Positions 1 through 7,225 of a DNA stretch of 30,578 bases are shown piece after piece. Position 1 is the stretch's first letter. Each line of letters opens with the position of its first letter. The notes beneath the pieces were generated by a model. That model had not been told where the DNA came from. It did not search any database and saw only the letters and a program-made list of their open reading frames with translations. Both the position numbers and the translations under genes were made by a program. This stretch comes from Prevotella sp. (GTDB taxonomy: Bacteria > Bacteroidota > Bacteroidia > Bacteroidales > Bacteroidaceae): contig DLZV01000001.1 of the NCBI GenBank assembly GCA_003447235.1, positions 1 through 30,578 on the forward strand, given 5' to 3'.

Positions 1-71
1 CAAATTTTAACGAACTATTGATAGAAGATAAATAGTGTAAAAACAAGCCTCCCTGCCTCAATATTTATTGC

Positions 72-518
72 TTACCTGCTTTCTTCGTCAATCTCTTTTA
101 AGAGCTGGGTGCAACCAGTAAGGCAGTCGCGCCAGGTGGCGTCGAAATTGCCCGTGTACCAAGGGTCGGCCACATCGCGATCGAGCAGCATCCGCACCTT
201 GCCCTTGGGGTCGCCACCAAAGATGCGGTTCATATTGCGGATGTTGTGGGTATCCATGCCGATGATGATGTCGTAGGCAGCATAGTCCTGACGGGTGATC
301 TGACGGGCGGTCTTACCCTCGCAAGAGATGCCATGGGCTGCCAACATACGACGGGCTGGTGGATAGACGCCATTGCCTATCTCCTCCGTGCTGGTCGCAG
401 CAGAGGCTATCAGAAAGTCTTGACTACGGCCCGCCTCATCGACCAACTTCTTCATCACAAACTCGGCCATCGGACTTCTGCAAATGTTGCCGTGGCAGAC
501 GAACAATATTCTTTTCAT
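72..518 (-). CDS. Low-molecular-weight protein-tyrosine-phosphatase
   Basis: This 148-residue cytoplasmic phosphatase should remove phosphate from phosphotyrosine through a cysteinyl-phosphate intermediate. The P-loop CHGNICRSP is at residues 8-16 with nucleophile Cys8 and Arg14, and the general-acid loop VADPW carries Asp118. Length is normal for the LMW-PTP family (about 150). In Bacteroidota and other bacteria such enzymes are often tied to polysaccharide-export tyrosine kinases, but no kinase or capsule cluster is adjacent here, so the substrate is unknown. The ATG at 518 is chosen because the P-loop starts at residue 8, as is usual. A good -7 box lies 26 nt upstream (544-551). The enzyme-family call is firm; the physiological role is inferred. 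Confidence 0.93.
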   Translation of the reverse strand: MKRILFVCHGNICRSPMAEFVMKKLVDEAGRSQDFLIASAATSTEEIGNGVYPPARRMLAAHGISCEGKTARQITRQDYAAYDIIIGMDTHNIRNMNRIFGGDPKGKVRMLLDRDVADPWYTGNFDATWRDCLTGCTQLLKEIDEESR

Positions 519-543
519 CGCTTGCTTTTCTCGATTTAGGTTG

Positions 544-551
544 CAAAATTA
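544..551 (-). promoter_or_regulatory. Bacteroidetes-type -7 box for the phosphatase gene
   Basis: Read on the minus strand this is TAATTTTG, a perfect match to TAnnTTTG, 26 nt upstream of the ATG at 518. No TTTG -33 element is seen at the expected 19-21 nt, so the promoter is only partly supported. Confidence 0.5.
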
Positions 552-581
552 GGAAATAAAAATGAAGTAGCGGTAGCAGAA

Positions 582-713
582 GGGTAAAAACGTGGGAGGA
601 AAGAGCAAGAAAGCGTGGGGAAAAGAGATAAAAGTGCGGGGAAGAGAATAGCAGGACTTGAAAGGAAATAAAAGAAAACAGGGGAAAGGATAAAAGAAAG
701 CGTGCGGTAGGAC
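582..713. repeat. Degenerate purine-rich tandem repeat, units of about 20-23 bp
   Basis: Six consecutive units can be laid out by eye at 586-606, 607-629, 630-649, 650-669, 670-691 and 692-713. A weaker unit may precede them from about 558. Most units begin AAAAGAAA or AAAAG, then a GCGTGGGG-like core, then GAAAGGAT or GAAGAGAAT. The plus strand is almost entirely purine. The stretch lies between rpmE2 and the phosphatase gene. Its last unit supplies one arm of the rpmE2 terminator hairpin. No ORF in it looks like a gene. Confidence 0.6.
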
Positions 714-742
714 GTATATGCAACTACGTTCGACCGCACGCT
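699..742 (-). terminator. Intrinsic terminator after rpmE2
   Basis: A perfect 10-bp inverted repeat (AGCGTGCGGT at 699-708, ACCGCACGCT at 733-742) encloses a second inner helix: ACGTA 712-716 with TACGT 725-729, extended by a G-C and a G-U pair. On the minus strand the hairpin begins 23 nt after the rpmE2 stop and is followed by CTTTCTTTTATCC, a U-rich tail. Confidence 0.8.
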
Positions 743-765
743 ATGTGGTTTGAGGTATTGGTTGA

Positions 766-1017
766 TTACTTCTTGAGCTTGCTGTAACGGCTCATGAAGC
801 GGTCAACGCGACCCGCTGTATCAACGAGCTTGTTCTTACCAGTATAGAACGGGTGAGAAGTGCTCGAGATTTCGACTTTTACCACGGGGTAAGTTTCGCC
901 TTCAAACTCCACGGTATCATTGGTCTTGCAGGTGGACTTTGTAAGGAACATATCGCCGTTGGACATATCTTTGAATACGACGGGGCGATAGTTTTCGGGA
1001 TGAATACCTTGTTTCAT
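766..1017 (-). CDS. rpmE2: 50S ribosomal protein L31 type B
   Basis: An 83-residue L31 protein of the zinc-free (C-minus) class. The N-terminus MKQGIHPENYRPVVF and the later SSTSHPFYTGK segment are hallmarks of the type B family. It lacks the paired CxxC zinc ligands of type A L31; the only cysteine is Cys30. L31 bridges the 50S central protuberance and the 30S head. In many bacteria the C-minus form replaces the zinc-containing paralogue under zinc limitation. Bacteroidota often carry only this type, so zinc control is not implied and no Zur site is visible. It is monocistronic: its own promoter is at 1099-1130, a 5' leader of about 75 nt follows, and there is a terminator at 699-742. Confidence 0.96.
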   Translation of the reverse strand: MKQGIHPENYRPVVFKDMSNGDMFLTKSTCKTNDTVEFEGETYPVVKVEISSTSHPFYTGKNKLVDTAGRVDRFMSRYSKLKK

Positions 1018-1098
1018 TTCTTTTAAATTGTTATTGTTTTGTTTTTAAATCCGTAATGTGTCTCCACCCATCCTTGGCAGGGCGCACAATACAGGGTG

Positions 1099-1130
1099 CA
1101 AAATTACGAACTTTCGCCCACCCTACCAAA
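1099..1130 (-). promoter_or_regulatory. Promoter of rpmE2
   Basis: On the minus strand TTTG (1127-1130) is followed after 20 nt by TAATTTTG (1099-1106). This fits the Bacteroidetes sigma-ABfr consensus TTTG-N19-21-TAnnTTTG. Transcription would start near 1093, leaving a leader of about 75 nt before the rpmE2 ATG. Confidence 0.75.
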
Positions 1131-1191
1131 TATTTTCCTTATTTTTTACCATTTTCCGAGTCTTTCATGCTCATAATTGGAAAAAAATGCC

Positions 1192-1199
1192 GATATTTG
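1192..1199 (+). promoter_or_regulatory. Possible -7 box for the EEP-led operon
   Basis: GATATTTG differs from TAnnTTTG at one position and is followed by C, as is common. No convincing -33 TTTG is found 19-21 nt upstream. If used, it leaves a leader of about 120 nt before the first gene of the 1324-5820 cluster. Confidence 0.3.
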
Positions 1200-1323
1200 C
1201 ACTATGGTTCTCGTCCCGAGCCCATCCCCTACGACTCCCGAAGGATCAGAGGCCGCCACCTCCCCTCTTTCGCCAGCATGAGCAACAAGGGAAACCACAT
1301 ACCAAATGACATCACAAACAACG

Positions 1324-2373
1324 ATGAAAATAATGATGAAAAAACTGTTTATCCTTGCGGTCTTGATGCTTGCCGTGGCAACAACGCAAGCGCAAAAGCA
1401 CCACGGCGTCTATGCCATAGGGTTCTACAACTTGGAGAACCTCTTCGACTACACCCACGACGAAGGGAAGAAGGATGAGGACTTTCTCCCCACAGGACGC
1501 TACCAGTGGAACCAGACGAAATACGAATGGAAACTAAAAAACCTGTCCCGCGTACTCTCGGAGATGGGGACGGAGGTCTTGCCGAAACAAGGATGCGCCT
1601 TAATAGGCGTGGCCGAGGTGGAGAACGACCATTGCATGAGCGACCTCGTGGCGCAGGAACCGCTCAAGAAGAGGGGATACCGCTATGTGCACATCGAGGG
1701 ACCGGACCATCGGGGCATCGACTGTGCGCTGATCTACAACCCAAAACTCTTCAAGGTGGACGACGCCAAGCTCTTACCTTATATATATGATCTGCCTGCC
1801 GATTCGCTACGGGCGACAAGAGGTTTTCTGGCTGTCACCGGCACGCTGGCCAAGGATCGCGTCACGGTCATCGTCTGCCATTGGCCAAGCAGAGGGGCGG
1901 GATCCTATTACCGCGAGCTGGCAGCCAAACAGGTGAAGGCCATCAAAGACTCTATCCTCCACCACGACGCCGAACGAAAAGTGATCGTCATGGGAGACAT
2001 GAACGACGATCCCACCAACCGCTCCATGCACGATGTGCTGCTGGCCAAAGGCGAAATAGAGGAGGTGGGTACTGACGGGATGTACAACCCATGGTACAAC
2101 GTCCTGGTCAAAGAGCAAACAGGTACGCTCCGCTTCCGTGGAGCATGGAATATCTTCGACCAGATCGTCCTGACGCCGAACCTCGTAGCTCAACCTTCCA
2201 ACAAAAGCCGCAAAGGCCTGCGCTATCTGAGCCACGAGGTATTCCGCCGCGACTATCTCCTGCAGACGGAGGGCAAATGGGAGGGCTATCCCAAGCGCAC
2301 GACGGCAGGGGGAGTATGGATCAACGGATATAGCGACCACCTGCCTGTCGTGGTCTATCTGACCACCAAATAG
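1324..2373 (+). CDS. Exported endonuclease/exonuclease/phosphatase (EEP) family protein
   Basis: A metal-dependent phosphohydrolase of the DNase I-like EEP superfamily. Numbering from the ATG at 1324, conserved residues are visible in order: YNLENLFD (Asn36), VAEVEN (Glu98), HRGIDCALIY, CHWPSR (His186), GDMNDDP (Asp225/Asn227) and YSDHLP (Asp338-His339). The N-terminus is a signal peptide with predicted cleavage near TQA|Q, so it likely acts in the periplasm or outside, on nucleic acid or a phosphoester not defined by sequence. ATGs at 1306, 1324, 1333 and 1336 are all in frame; 1324 gives a normal short charged n-region, 1306 adds six residues. It leads a co-directional cluster, 10 nt before the UDG-like gene. 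The superfamily is certain; the substrate is unknown. Confidence 0.88.
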   Translation: MKIMMKKLFILAVLMLAVATTQAQKHHGVYAIGFYNLENLFDYTHDEGKKDEDFLPTGRYQWNQTKYEWKLKNLSRVLSEMGTEVLPKQGCALIGVAEVENDHCMSDLVAQEPLKKRGYRYVHIEGPDHRGIDCALIYNPKLFKVDDAKLLPYIYDLPADSLRATRGFLAVTGTLAKDRVTVIVCHWPSRGAGSYYRELAAKQVKAIKDSILHHDAERKVIVMGDMNDDPTNRSMHDVLLAKGEIEEVGTDGMYNPWYNVLVKEQTGTLRFRGAWNIFDQIVLTPNLVAQPSNKSRKGLRYLSHEVFRRDYLLQTEGKWEGYPKRTTAGGVWINGYSDHLPVVVYLTTK

Positions 2374-2383
2374 CCTCGTAGCC

Positions 2384-2998
2384 ATGGAAGCAAGCACAAT
2401 AGAGACTCACCCCTTCGTTCCTTTCCTGCCTGGGAACGCACGACTGCTGATGCTCGGTACGTTTCCGCCTGCCCCGAAACGCTGGTCGATGGCGTGGTAT
2501 TATCCCAACTTCACCAACGATATGTGGCGCATATTCGGCCTCATCTTCTTTGGCGACAAGCAGCATTTCGTCTGTCAAGAAGAAAAGACATATCGTCTCG
2601 ATGCCCTGAAGGCCTTCCTGACCCAGAGAGGCGTGGCGCTCTTCGACACCTGCCTGCGCATACGACGGACCACGGGGACGGCCTCGGACAAGGACCTGGA
2701 GGTCGTCGAACAGGCTGACCTCGACGGTATGCTCCGCGCCCTGCCCTGCTGCAGGGCGGTAGTGACGGCAGGCCAACTGGCTACCCAAATCTTCACACGA
2801 CACTATGGCATAGACACCAAGGGGATGAAGATGGGCGACTACCGAGAGTTCTGCTTCGAGGGTCGCACGATCCGCCTCTACCGCATGCCGAGCAGCAGCC
2901 GCGCCTACCCCATGCGGACAGAGGCAAAGGCTGCATACTACGAACGAATGCTCATTGACCTGGGCATCAAAACATCCAACGAACAATCCAATCTGTAA
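2384..2998 (+). CDS. Uracil-DNA glycosylase family protein
   Basis: A 204-residue protein with the two signature motifs of the uracil-DNA glycosylase superfamily. An N-terminal LGTFPP (residues 24-29) corresponds to the catalytic loop, and MPSSSRAYP (168-176) corresponds to the DNA-intercalation loop (HPSP-like in classical Ung). Between them, FYGxP-type residues are replaced by YYPNFTNDMWR (39-49), a pattern I associate with a divergent group annotated 'uracil-DNA glycosylase family' in Bacteroidota. The motif A acidic residue of Ung is absent, so the base released may not be uracil. The gene lies 10 nt after the EEP gene and 4 nt before udk, which suggests one transcript. Family confidence is good; substrate confidence is low. 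Confidence 0.85.
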   Translation: MEASTIETHPFVPFLPGNARLLMLGTFPPAPKRWSMAWYYPNFTNDMWRIFGLIFFGDKQHFVCQEEKTYRLDALKAFLTQRGVALFDTCLRIRRTTGTASDKDLEVVEQADLDGMLRALPCCRAVVTAGQLATQIFTRHYGIDTKGMKMGDYREFCFEGRTIRLYRMPSSSRAYPMRTEAKAAYYERMLIDLGIKTSNEQSNL

Positions 2999-3002
2999 GC
3001 GT

Positions 3003-3647
3003 ATGAACCATCACGTTACCATCATCGGAATAGCTGGCGGCACAGGGTCGGGAAAGACTACCGTCGTCAAAAAGATAGCAGAAGCACTCCCACCCGACTT
3101 CGTGAGCATCGTGCCTCTCGACTCGTACTATAATGATACGACGGGAATGACCGACGAGGCCCGCAAGGCCATCAACTTCGACCACCCCGACGCCTTCGAC
3201 TGGCGGCTGTTGATCGAGCAGGTGAACGACCTGCGACAGGGCAAGGCCATCGAGCAGCCTACCTACTCCTATATTCTGAGCAACCGACTGCCAGAGACCA
3301 TCCATGTCGAACCGAAGCCAGTCGTCATCATCGAGGGTATCATGGTGCTCTTCAACAAGGAGCTCCGGGACATGATGGACCTCAAGGTCTTTGTCGATAC
3401 CGACTCCGACGAGCGACTGATCCGCAACATCGAGCGCGACACGACAAATCGCGGACGGACCGTCTCGATGGTGCTGGACCGCTACCGCAAGGTGTTGAAA
3501 CCCACTCACGAGCAGTTTATCGAACCGACAAAGCGCTATGCGGACATTATCGTGCCTCAGGGTGGAGAAAACCGACGGGGCATCGAGATCTTATGTCGCT
3601 ATATCGAAGGACTCGTACCAAAGAATCTGCAAAATGGAGAAAAATAA
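3003..3647 (+). CDS. udk: Uridine kinase
   Basis: A 214-residue cytoplasmic kinase phosphorylating uridine and cytidine to UMP and CMP in pyrimidine salvage. Visible features are the Walker A loop GGTGSGKTT (residues 12-20), PLDSYYND (38-45, substrate Asp40), NFDHPDAFD (58-66) and VVIIEGIMVLF, the Walker B-like segment at about 107-117. RTVSMVLDRY near 152-161 belongs to the lid region. Length matches the family. The ATG at 3003 is chosen because the domain starts immediately (VTIIGIAGG) and it lies 4 nt after the preceding stop. An upstream in-frame ATG at 2955 would overlap the previous gene and add unlike sequence. The 3' end overlaps the helicase start by 14 nt. Confidence 0.95.
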   Translation: MNHHVTIIGIAGGTGSGKTTVVKKIAEALPPDFVSIVPLDSYYNDTTGMTDEARKAINFDHPDAFDWRLLIEQVNDLRQGKAIEQPTYSYILSNRLPETIHVEPKPVVIIEGIMVLFNKELRDMMDLKVFVDTDSDERLIRNIERDTTNRGRTVSMVLDRYRKVLKPTHEQFIEPTKRYADIIVPQGGENRRGIEILCRYIEGLVPKNLQNGEK

Positions 3648-5820
3648 CGAGCTCAGGACAGCCTGGGAGTTTGTAGAGCACACGGGGCACAGTATCTTCC
3701 TCACAGGAAAGGCGGGTACGGGAAAGACTACCTTTCTTCGGACCCTCAAACAGAAGAGCAGCAAGCGACTGGTGGTAGTGGCGCCTACGGGTGTGGCTGC
3801 CATCAATGCGGGTGGAGTCACGATCCATTCTTTCTTCCAGCTGCCCTTCTCTCCTTTCGTGCCCGACGCTCATATCAAGAGCCGCTTCGACTTCAGCAAG
3901 GAGAAGCGGAAGATCATCCGCACGCTCGACTTGCTCGTCATCGACGAGATCTCGATGGTGAGGTGCGATGTGCTCGACGCCATCGACTCTGTATTGCGAC
4001 GTTTCCGCGACCACGCCAAGCCCTTTGGTGGCGTACAGTTGCTCCTTATCGGCGACCTCCAGCAGCTCACGCCTGTCGTCACACACGAAGAGGAACATAT
4101 TCTGAGCCAATACTACGACACGCCCTACTTCTTTGGCTCTCAGGCTCTCAGACGCCTCGACTATGTGACCATCGAGCTATCACGGGTCTATCGTCAGCAG
4201 GATGCTTCCTTTATCAATATCCTCAACGCCGTGCGCAGCAACCAGGCAACGGAGGATCACCTGCGCAGACTCAACGAGCGCTATGATCCGAGTTTTCGTC
4301 CACCTGCAGAGTCAGGCTACATCCGCTTGACAACGCACAACCGCATGGCCGACGACTACAACCAGTCGCAACTCCACTCGCTCCGTGGGGCTCCCTTCTG
4401 CTACCGAGCCGAGGTAAGTGGTGAGTTTCCTTCTGCCAACTTCCCGACGGACCAAGAATTGCAATTGAAAGAGGGTGCGCAGGTGATGTTTGTCAAGAAC
4501 GACACGGAAGGAAGATACTACAATGGGCGCATTGGCCACATCACCTACCTCGATGCCAACACCATCCAGGTGCTCTGCACAGGCGACGCGCAACCCATCG
4601 ACGTAGAGCGCGACGTATGGGAGAATACTCGCTACTCGCTCAATGACGAGACACGGGAGATTGAGACGGAGGTGCTCGGTTCCTTCTCGCAGTTTCCCCT
4701 GCGCCTGGCCTGGGCGATCACGATTCACAAGAGTCAGGGACTCACTTTCGAACACGCCATCATCGACGCACAGCAGTCTTTTGCCCCAGGCCAGGTCTAT
4801 GTGGCTCTGAGCCGCTGCAAAACACTCGAAGGATTGGTACTGGCCACCCCCGTCTCACCCAACGCCATCATCAACGACGACCGCGTCAGCTCTTATATCG
4901 CCACGCAAGAGGAGAGGGCCGAAGCGAGTATCAAGGCGCTGCCTACGCTCCGCCAGGAGTATGAGCGACAACTGCTGATCGAACTATTCTCTTTCCACCA
5001 GATAGCCCAACAGGAGGAGCACCTCCATCGTGTCGTCGGAGAATTTTTCTACGCGCAGGAAACGCTACGGGCCATCCACGACCAGGCGCACAAGCCACTA
5101 CAGGACATGCTGGCGGTGGCGGGGAAATGGGGACAAGTAATCCTCTCCATGCCTTTCGACCAACTCCATGACGCGGCATTCATGGATCGGGTGCAACGAA
5201 GTGCGGACTATTTTCGCAAACAACTCTCAGCAATCTTCGACGAACTGATAGCCCAAACGAAGCTCATCAAGACGGGCAGCAAGGTGGCTTTGCGACGCCT
5301 TGACACCACGCTGACCGAACTGACGGAGACGGTAGAGGCCAAAGGGCGTTTGCTGACCTACATTGCCCAGCATGGGTTCTCCGTAGGCGACTACCTCCAC
5401 GCCAAGCAAATGGCCCTCCTCGGTGTGCTGGATGAGGCAGACCCTAAACAAGGCAAGGCGAAGCGGAGCAGAAAAAGCAAGGCTGAAAAACTCAACGCAG
5501 AGAAAACCAAGCAGAAGAAGGTGCCAACGGGAGAAGTCACCTACGACCTGTTCACAAAAGGACTGTCCGTATCAGACATTGCCCGCTTGCGCAAACTGAC
5601 ACCTGCCACCATTTCAGGCCACCTGATTCCCTACGTCAAACAGGGAAACATCAAGGCGGAGGACATCACGGGCAACGAGAAATACACAACCATCATGCGG
5701 GCCATCGCCAAAGTGGGCACTACCGAGGGAGCCACACCCATCAAGCGCCTTTGCGACGACTCGATCACCTTTGATGACATTCGCGTAGTCATGGCAGAGT
5801 ACATTTCGCTTCATAAATAA
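3634..5820 (+). CDS. Pif1/RecD-like superfamily 1B helicase with C-terminal helix-turn-helix
   Basis: A 728-residue ATP-dependent DNA helicase. The N-terminal half holds the motor: GKAGTGKTT (residues 25-33, Walker A), VVAPTGVAAIN, LLVIDEISMV (Asp104-Glu105, Walker B), LLLIGDLQQL (motif III) and AITIHKSQGLTF, the late motif typical of Pif1/RecD helicases. A second half with charged helices ends in a Lys-rich linker (about 603-635). The C-terminal domain, from about residue 637, contains GLSVSDIARLRKLTPATISG, an HTH of the type found at the C-terminus of some RecQ proteins. The ATG at 3634 is used because Walker A then sits at the normal distance. It overlaps udk by 14 nt, implying translational coupling. 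The helicase is certain; the target structure is unknown. Confidence 0.9.
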   Translation: MEKNNELRTAWEFVEHTGHSIFLTGKAGTGKTTFLRTLKQKSSKRLVVVAPTGVAAINAGGVTIHSFFQLPFSPFVPDAHIKSRFDFSKEKRKIIRTLDLLVIDEISMVRCDVLDAIDSVLRRFRDHAKPFGGVQLLLIGDLQQLTPVVTHEEEHILSQYYDTPYFFGSQALRRLDYVTIELSRVYRQQDASFINILNAVRSNQATEDHLRRLNERYDPSFRPPAESGYIRLTTHNRMADDYNQSQLHSLRGAPFCYRAEVSGEFPSANFPTDQELQLKEGAQVMFVKNDTEGRYYNGRIGHITYLDANTIQVLCTGDAQPIDVERDVWENTRYSLNDETREIETEVLGSFSQFPLRLAWAITIHKSQGLTFEHAIIDAQQSFAPGQVYVALSRCKTLEGLVLATPVSPNAIINDDRVSSYIATQEERAEASIKALPTLRQEYERQLLIELFSFHQIAQQEEHLHRVVGEFFYAQETLRAIHDQAHKPLQDMLAVAGKWGQVILSMPFDQLHDAAFMDRVQRSADYFRKQLSAIFDELIAQTKLIKTGSKVALRRLDTTLTELTETVEAKGRLLTYIAQHGFSVGDYLHAKQMALLGVLDEADPKQGKAKRSRKSKAEKLNAEKTKQKKVPTGEVTYDLFTKGLSVSDIARLRKLTPATISGHLIPYVKQGNIKAEDITGNEKYTTIMRAIAKVGTTEGATPIKRLCDDSITFDDIRVVMAEYISLHK

Positions 5821-5850
5821 GCCAATTGGGAACTAAATACCTTTTCGATT

Positions 5851-6669
5851 ATGACGGAAGAAGAGAAAAGAGAATTCGAAGAATTCCTACAATGGAAGGA
5901 AGCGAAGAAGAAATACGAGGAAGAAAAGAAACGAGAACAGGAAGAGGCGGAGAGACAAAAGGAACTTGCGGAACAGCAACGCGAAGCTGAGAGGCGAGCC
6001 AAAGAAAGAGTCAAAGAAAGGGCTAAAGCCGTCAATATTTCCGATTCCACCGTCAAATGGCCTGTAGAGGATATTTATCCTGACAGGAAAATGCCGAAAC
6101 CCCTATTGTTTCTTCTTGTCTGTGCGTTTGGGTTATTAGTGTATATGTTGTCTACCGTGGTGCATGAGACTAATAATGCGTCGCCATCTCGTGCAACAAA
6201 GGGGGACACCCTGGTACAAGACTCACTTCTTTCTACTGGAGAAGCTGGAACCAATGGAAAAAACAAACGGCGTGAGCGTATCGAGAAGGCGAAGAGAATA
6301 GAAGAATTAAAGCATTCTATAAAGTTAGAAAAGGCTTATCTGACTTCTTCTGATGTCTCTGGTGGTGTACATGCTTTTTTGATTTGGAAAAATGTTTCCT
6401 CCCAAAACATACTGTCTTTAGATTGGCGCGGGTATCCCACCAACGCCAAAGGAGAACCCGTAGCGTGCGAGATAGATGGAACTACTGAGTCAGGGGGACA
6501 TTTTATAGGTCCAGCAGTCCCAGGTGGAACCTATGGCGATGATTTTGGGTGGTATTATTTATGGCATAATCCATCAGCCCGAAAATTAGTCCTCACGAGC
6601 ATAGACATAGAATATGATGACGGGAGTAAGATACATATTTCGCAAGATGAGCTGAAATATATTCGTTGA
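5851..6669 (+). CDS. Unrecognised coiled-coil, single-pass membrane protein
   Basis: I do not recognise this 272-residue protein. Residues 1-60 are almost wholly Glu/Lys/Arg/Ala/Gln and should form a long charged helix or coiled coil. Residues 84-104 (PLLFLLVCAFGLLVYMLSTVV region) are one transmembrane helix, so the charged N-terminus is probably cytoplasmic. Residues 105-150 are polar linker. Residues 160-272 look like a compact beta domain (AFLIWKN, DWRGYPTNAKGEP, GWYYLWHN, SIDIEYDDGS), resembling small beta-sandwich domains of secreted or membrane-anchored proteins such as DUF5780/DUF4352; that likeness is from memory and weak. The second half is visibly more AT-rich than neighbouring genes, which may indicate a different history. 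It starts 30 nt after the helicase stop behind a TACCTTTT box (5838-5845). Confidence 0.75.
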   Translation: MTEEEKREFEEFLQWKEAKKKYEEEKKREQEEAERQKELAEQQREAERRAKERVKERAKAVNISDSTVKWPVEDIYPDRKMPKPLLFLLVCAFGLLVYMLSTVVHETNNASPSRATKGDTLVQDSLLSTGEAGTNGKNKRRERIEKAKRIEELKHSIKLEKAYLTSSDVSGGVHAFLIWKNVSSQNILSLDWRGYPTNAKGEPVACEIDGTTESGGHFIGPAVPGGTYGDDFGWYYLWHNPSARKLVLTSIDIEYDDGSKIHISQDELKYIR

Positions 6670-6766
6670 GTCCCACAAGACCCTAGATGGAATTCGCCGG
6701 AAGAATCCATAGCCAATATTGAAGGCCGAACCAACTATCCTATGCCATGCGCACGTCCAAGGCACG

Positions 6767-7219
6767 TCAGAAAAGGAGGCCTACGCCACCGATGAGGAGG
6801 CCGTAGCGGATCACCTTGCCTGCGAAGACCGTGAAGAGAGTAATAACAGGATTCGCACGGGTCAGTCCGAGGACAATACAGATGGCCGTGCCGAGGATGG
6901 GAACAAAGGCAAAGAACCCCATCCATGCGCCCCGCCCGCGCATCCATCGCTGCGTACTCTCTACTTTCTCGCGTTTCACATGGAGGTATTTTTCGATCCA
7001 TTCCATGCGGCCCATGCGTCCAATGCCATAGTTGAGCATGGACCCAAGTGTGTTGCCCAGCGTGCCCGAGACAACGAGTTCACTGGGGCCTAGTCCGGCC
7101 GCAAGGAGTGCTACCATGACAGCTTCACTACTGAAAGGCAGAAAACTACCAGCCAGGAAGGCGGCTACAAACATACCCATGTAACCGTAGTTGATAAGAA
7201 TGTCGGTGATCTCAGCCAT
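6767..7219 (-). CDS. YqaA/DedA-like VTT-domain membrane protein
   Basis: A 150-residue inner-membrane protein of the VTT (SNARE-associated/DedA) superfamily, small YqaA-like branch. Hydrophobic segments lie at about 10-28, 33-58, 98-120 and 125-148. The diagnostic pieces are FLPFSSEAVMVALLAAG (27-43), GNTLGSMLNYGIGR (55-68) and the re-entrant FAFVPILGTAICIVLGLTR (103-121). Family members are implicated in lipid scrambling and membrane homeostasis; the role of this branch is not defined. It starts 6 nt after the stop of the upstream membrane protein gene, so the two are co-transcribed. It is the last gene of the minus-strand run from 13403. No strong terminator follows. Confidence 0.87.
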   Translation of the reverse strand: MAEITDILINYGYMGMFVAAFLAGSFLPFSSEAVMVALLAAGLGPSELVVSGTLGNTLGSMLNYGIGRMGRMEWIEKYLHVKREKVESTQRWMRGRGAWMGFFAFVPILGTAICIVLGLTRANPVITLFTVFAGKVIRYGLLIGGVGLLF

Positions 7220-7225
7220 AAGGAA

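Noticed and set aside
436..739. Minus-strand Ser/Leu/Phe-rich small frames between rpmE2 and the phosphatase gene
   Set aside because: They are translations of the polypyrimidine strand of the tandem repeat and cross the rpmE2 terminator.
1018..1098. Riboswitch or L31-binding leader upstream of rpmE2
   Set aside because: The leader of about 75 nt shows no stable conserved-looking stem beyond 4 bp, so no specific regulatory RNA can be supported.
6688..6709. Hairpin TGGAATTC/GAATCCA as terminator between the converging genes
   Set aside because: The stem needs a bulge, is short and is not followed by a T-run.
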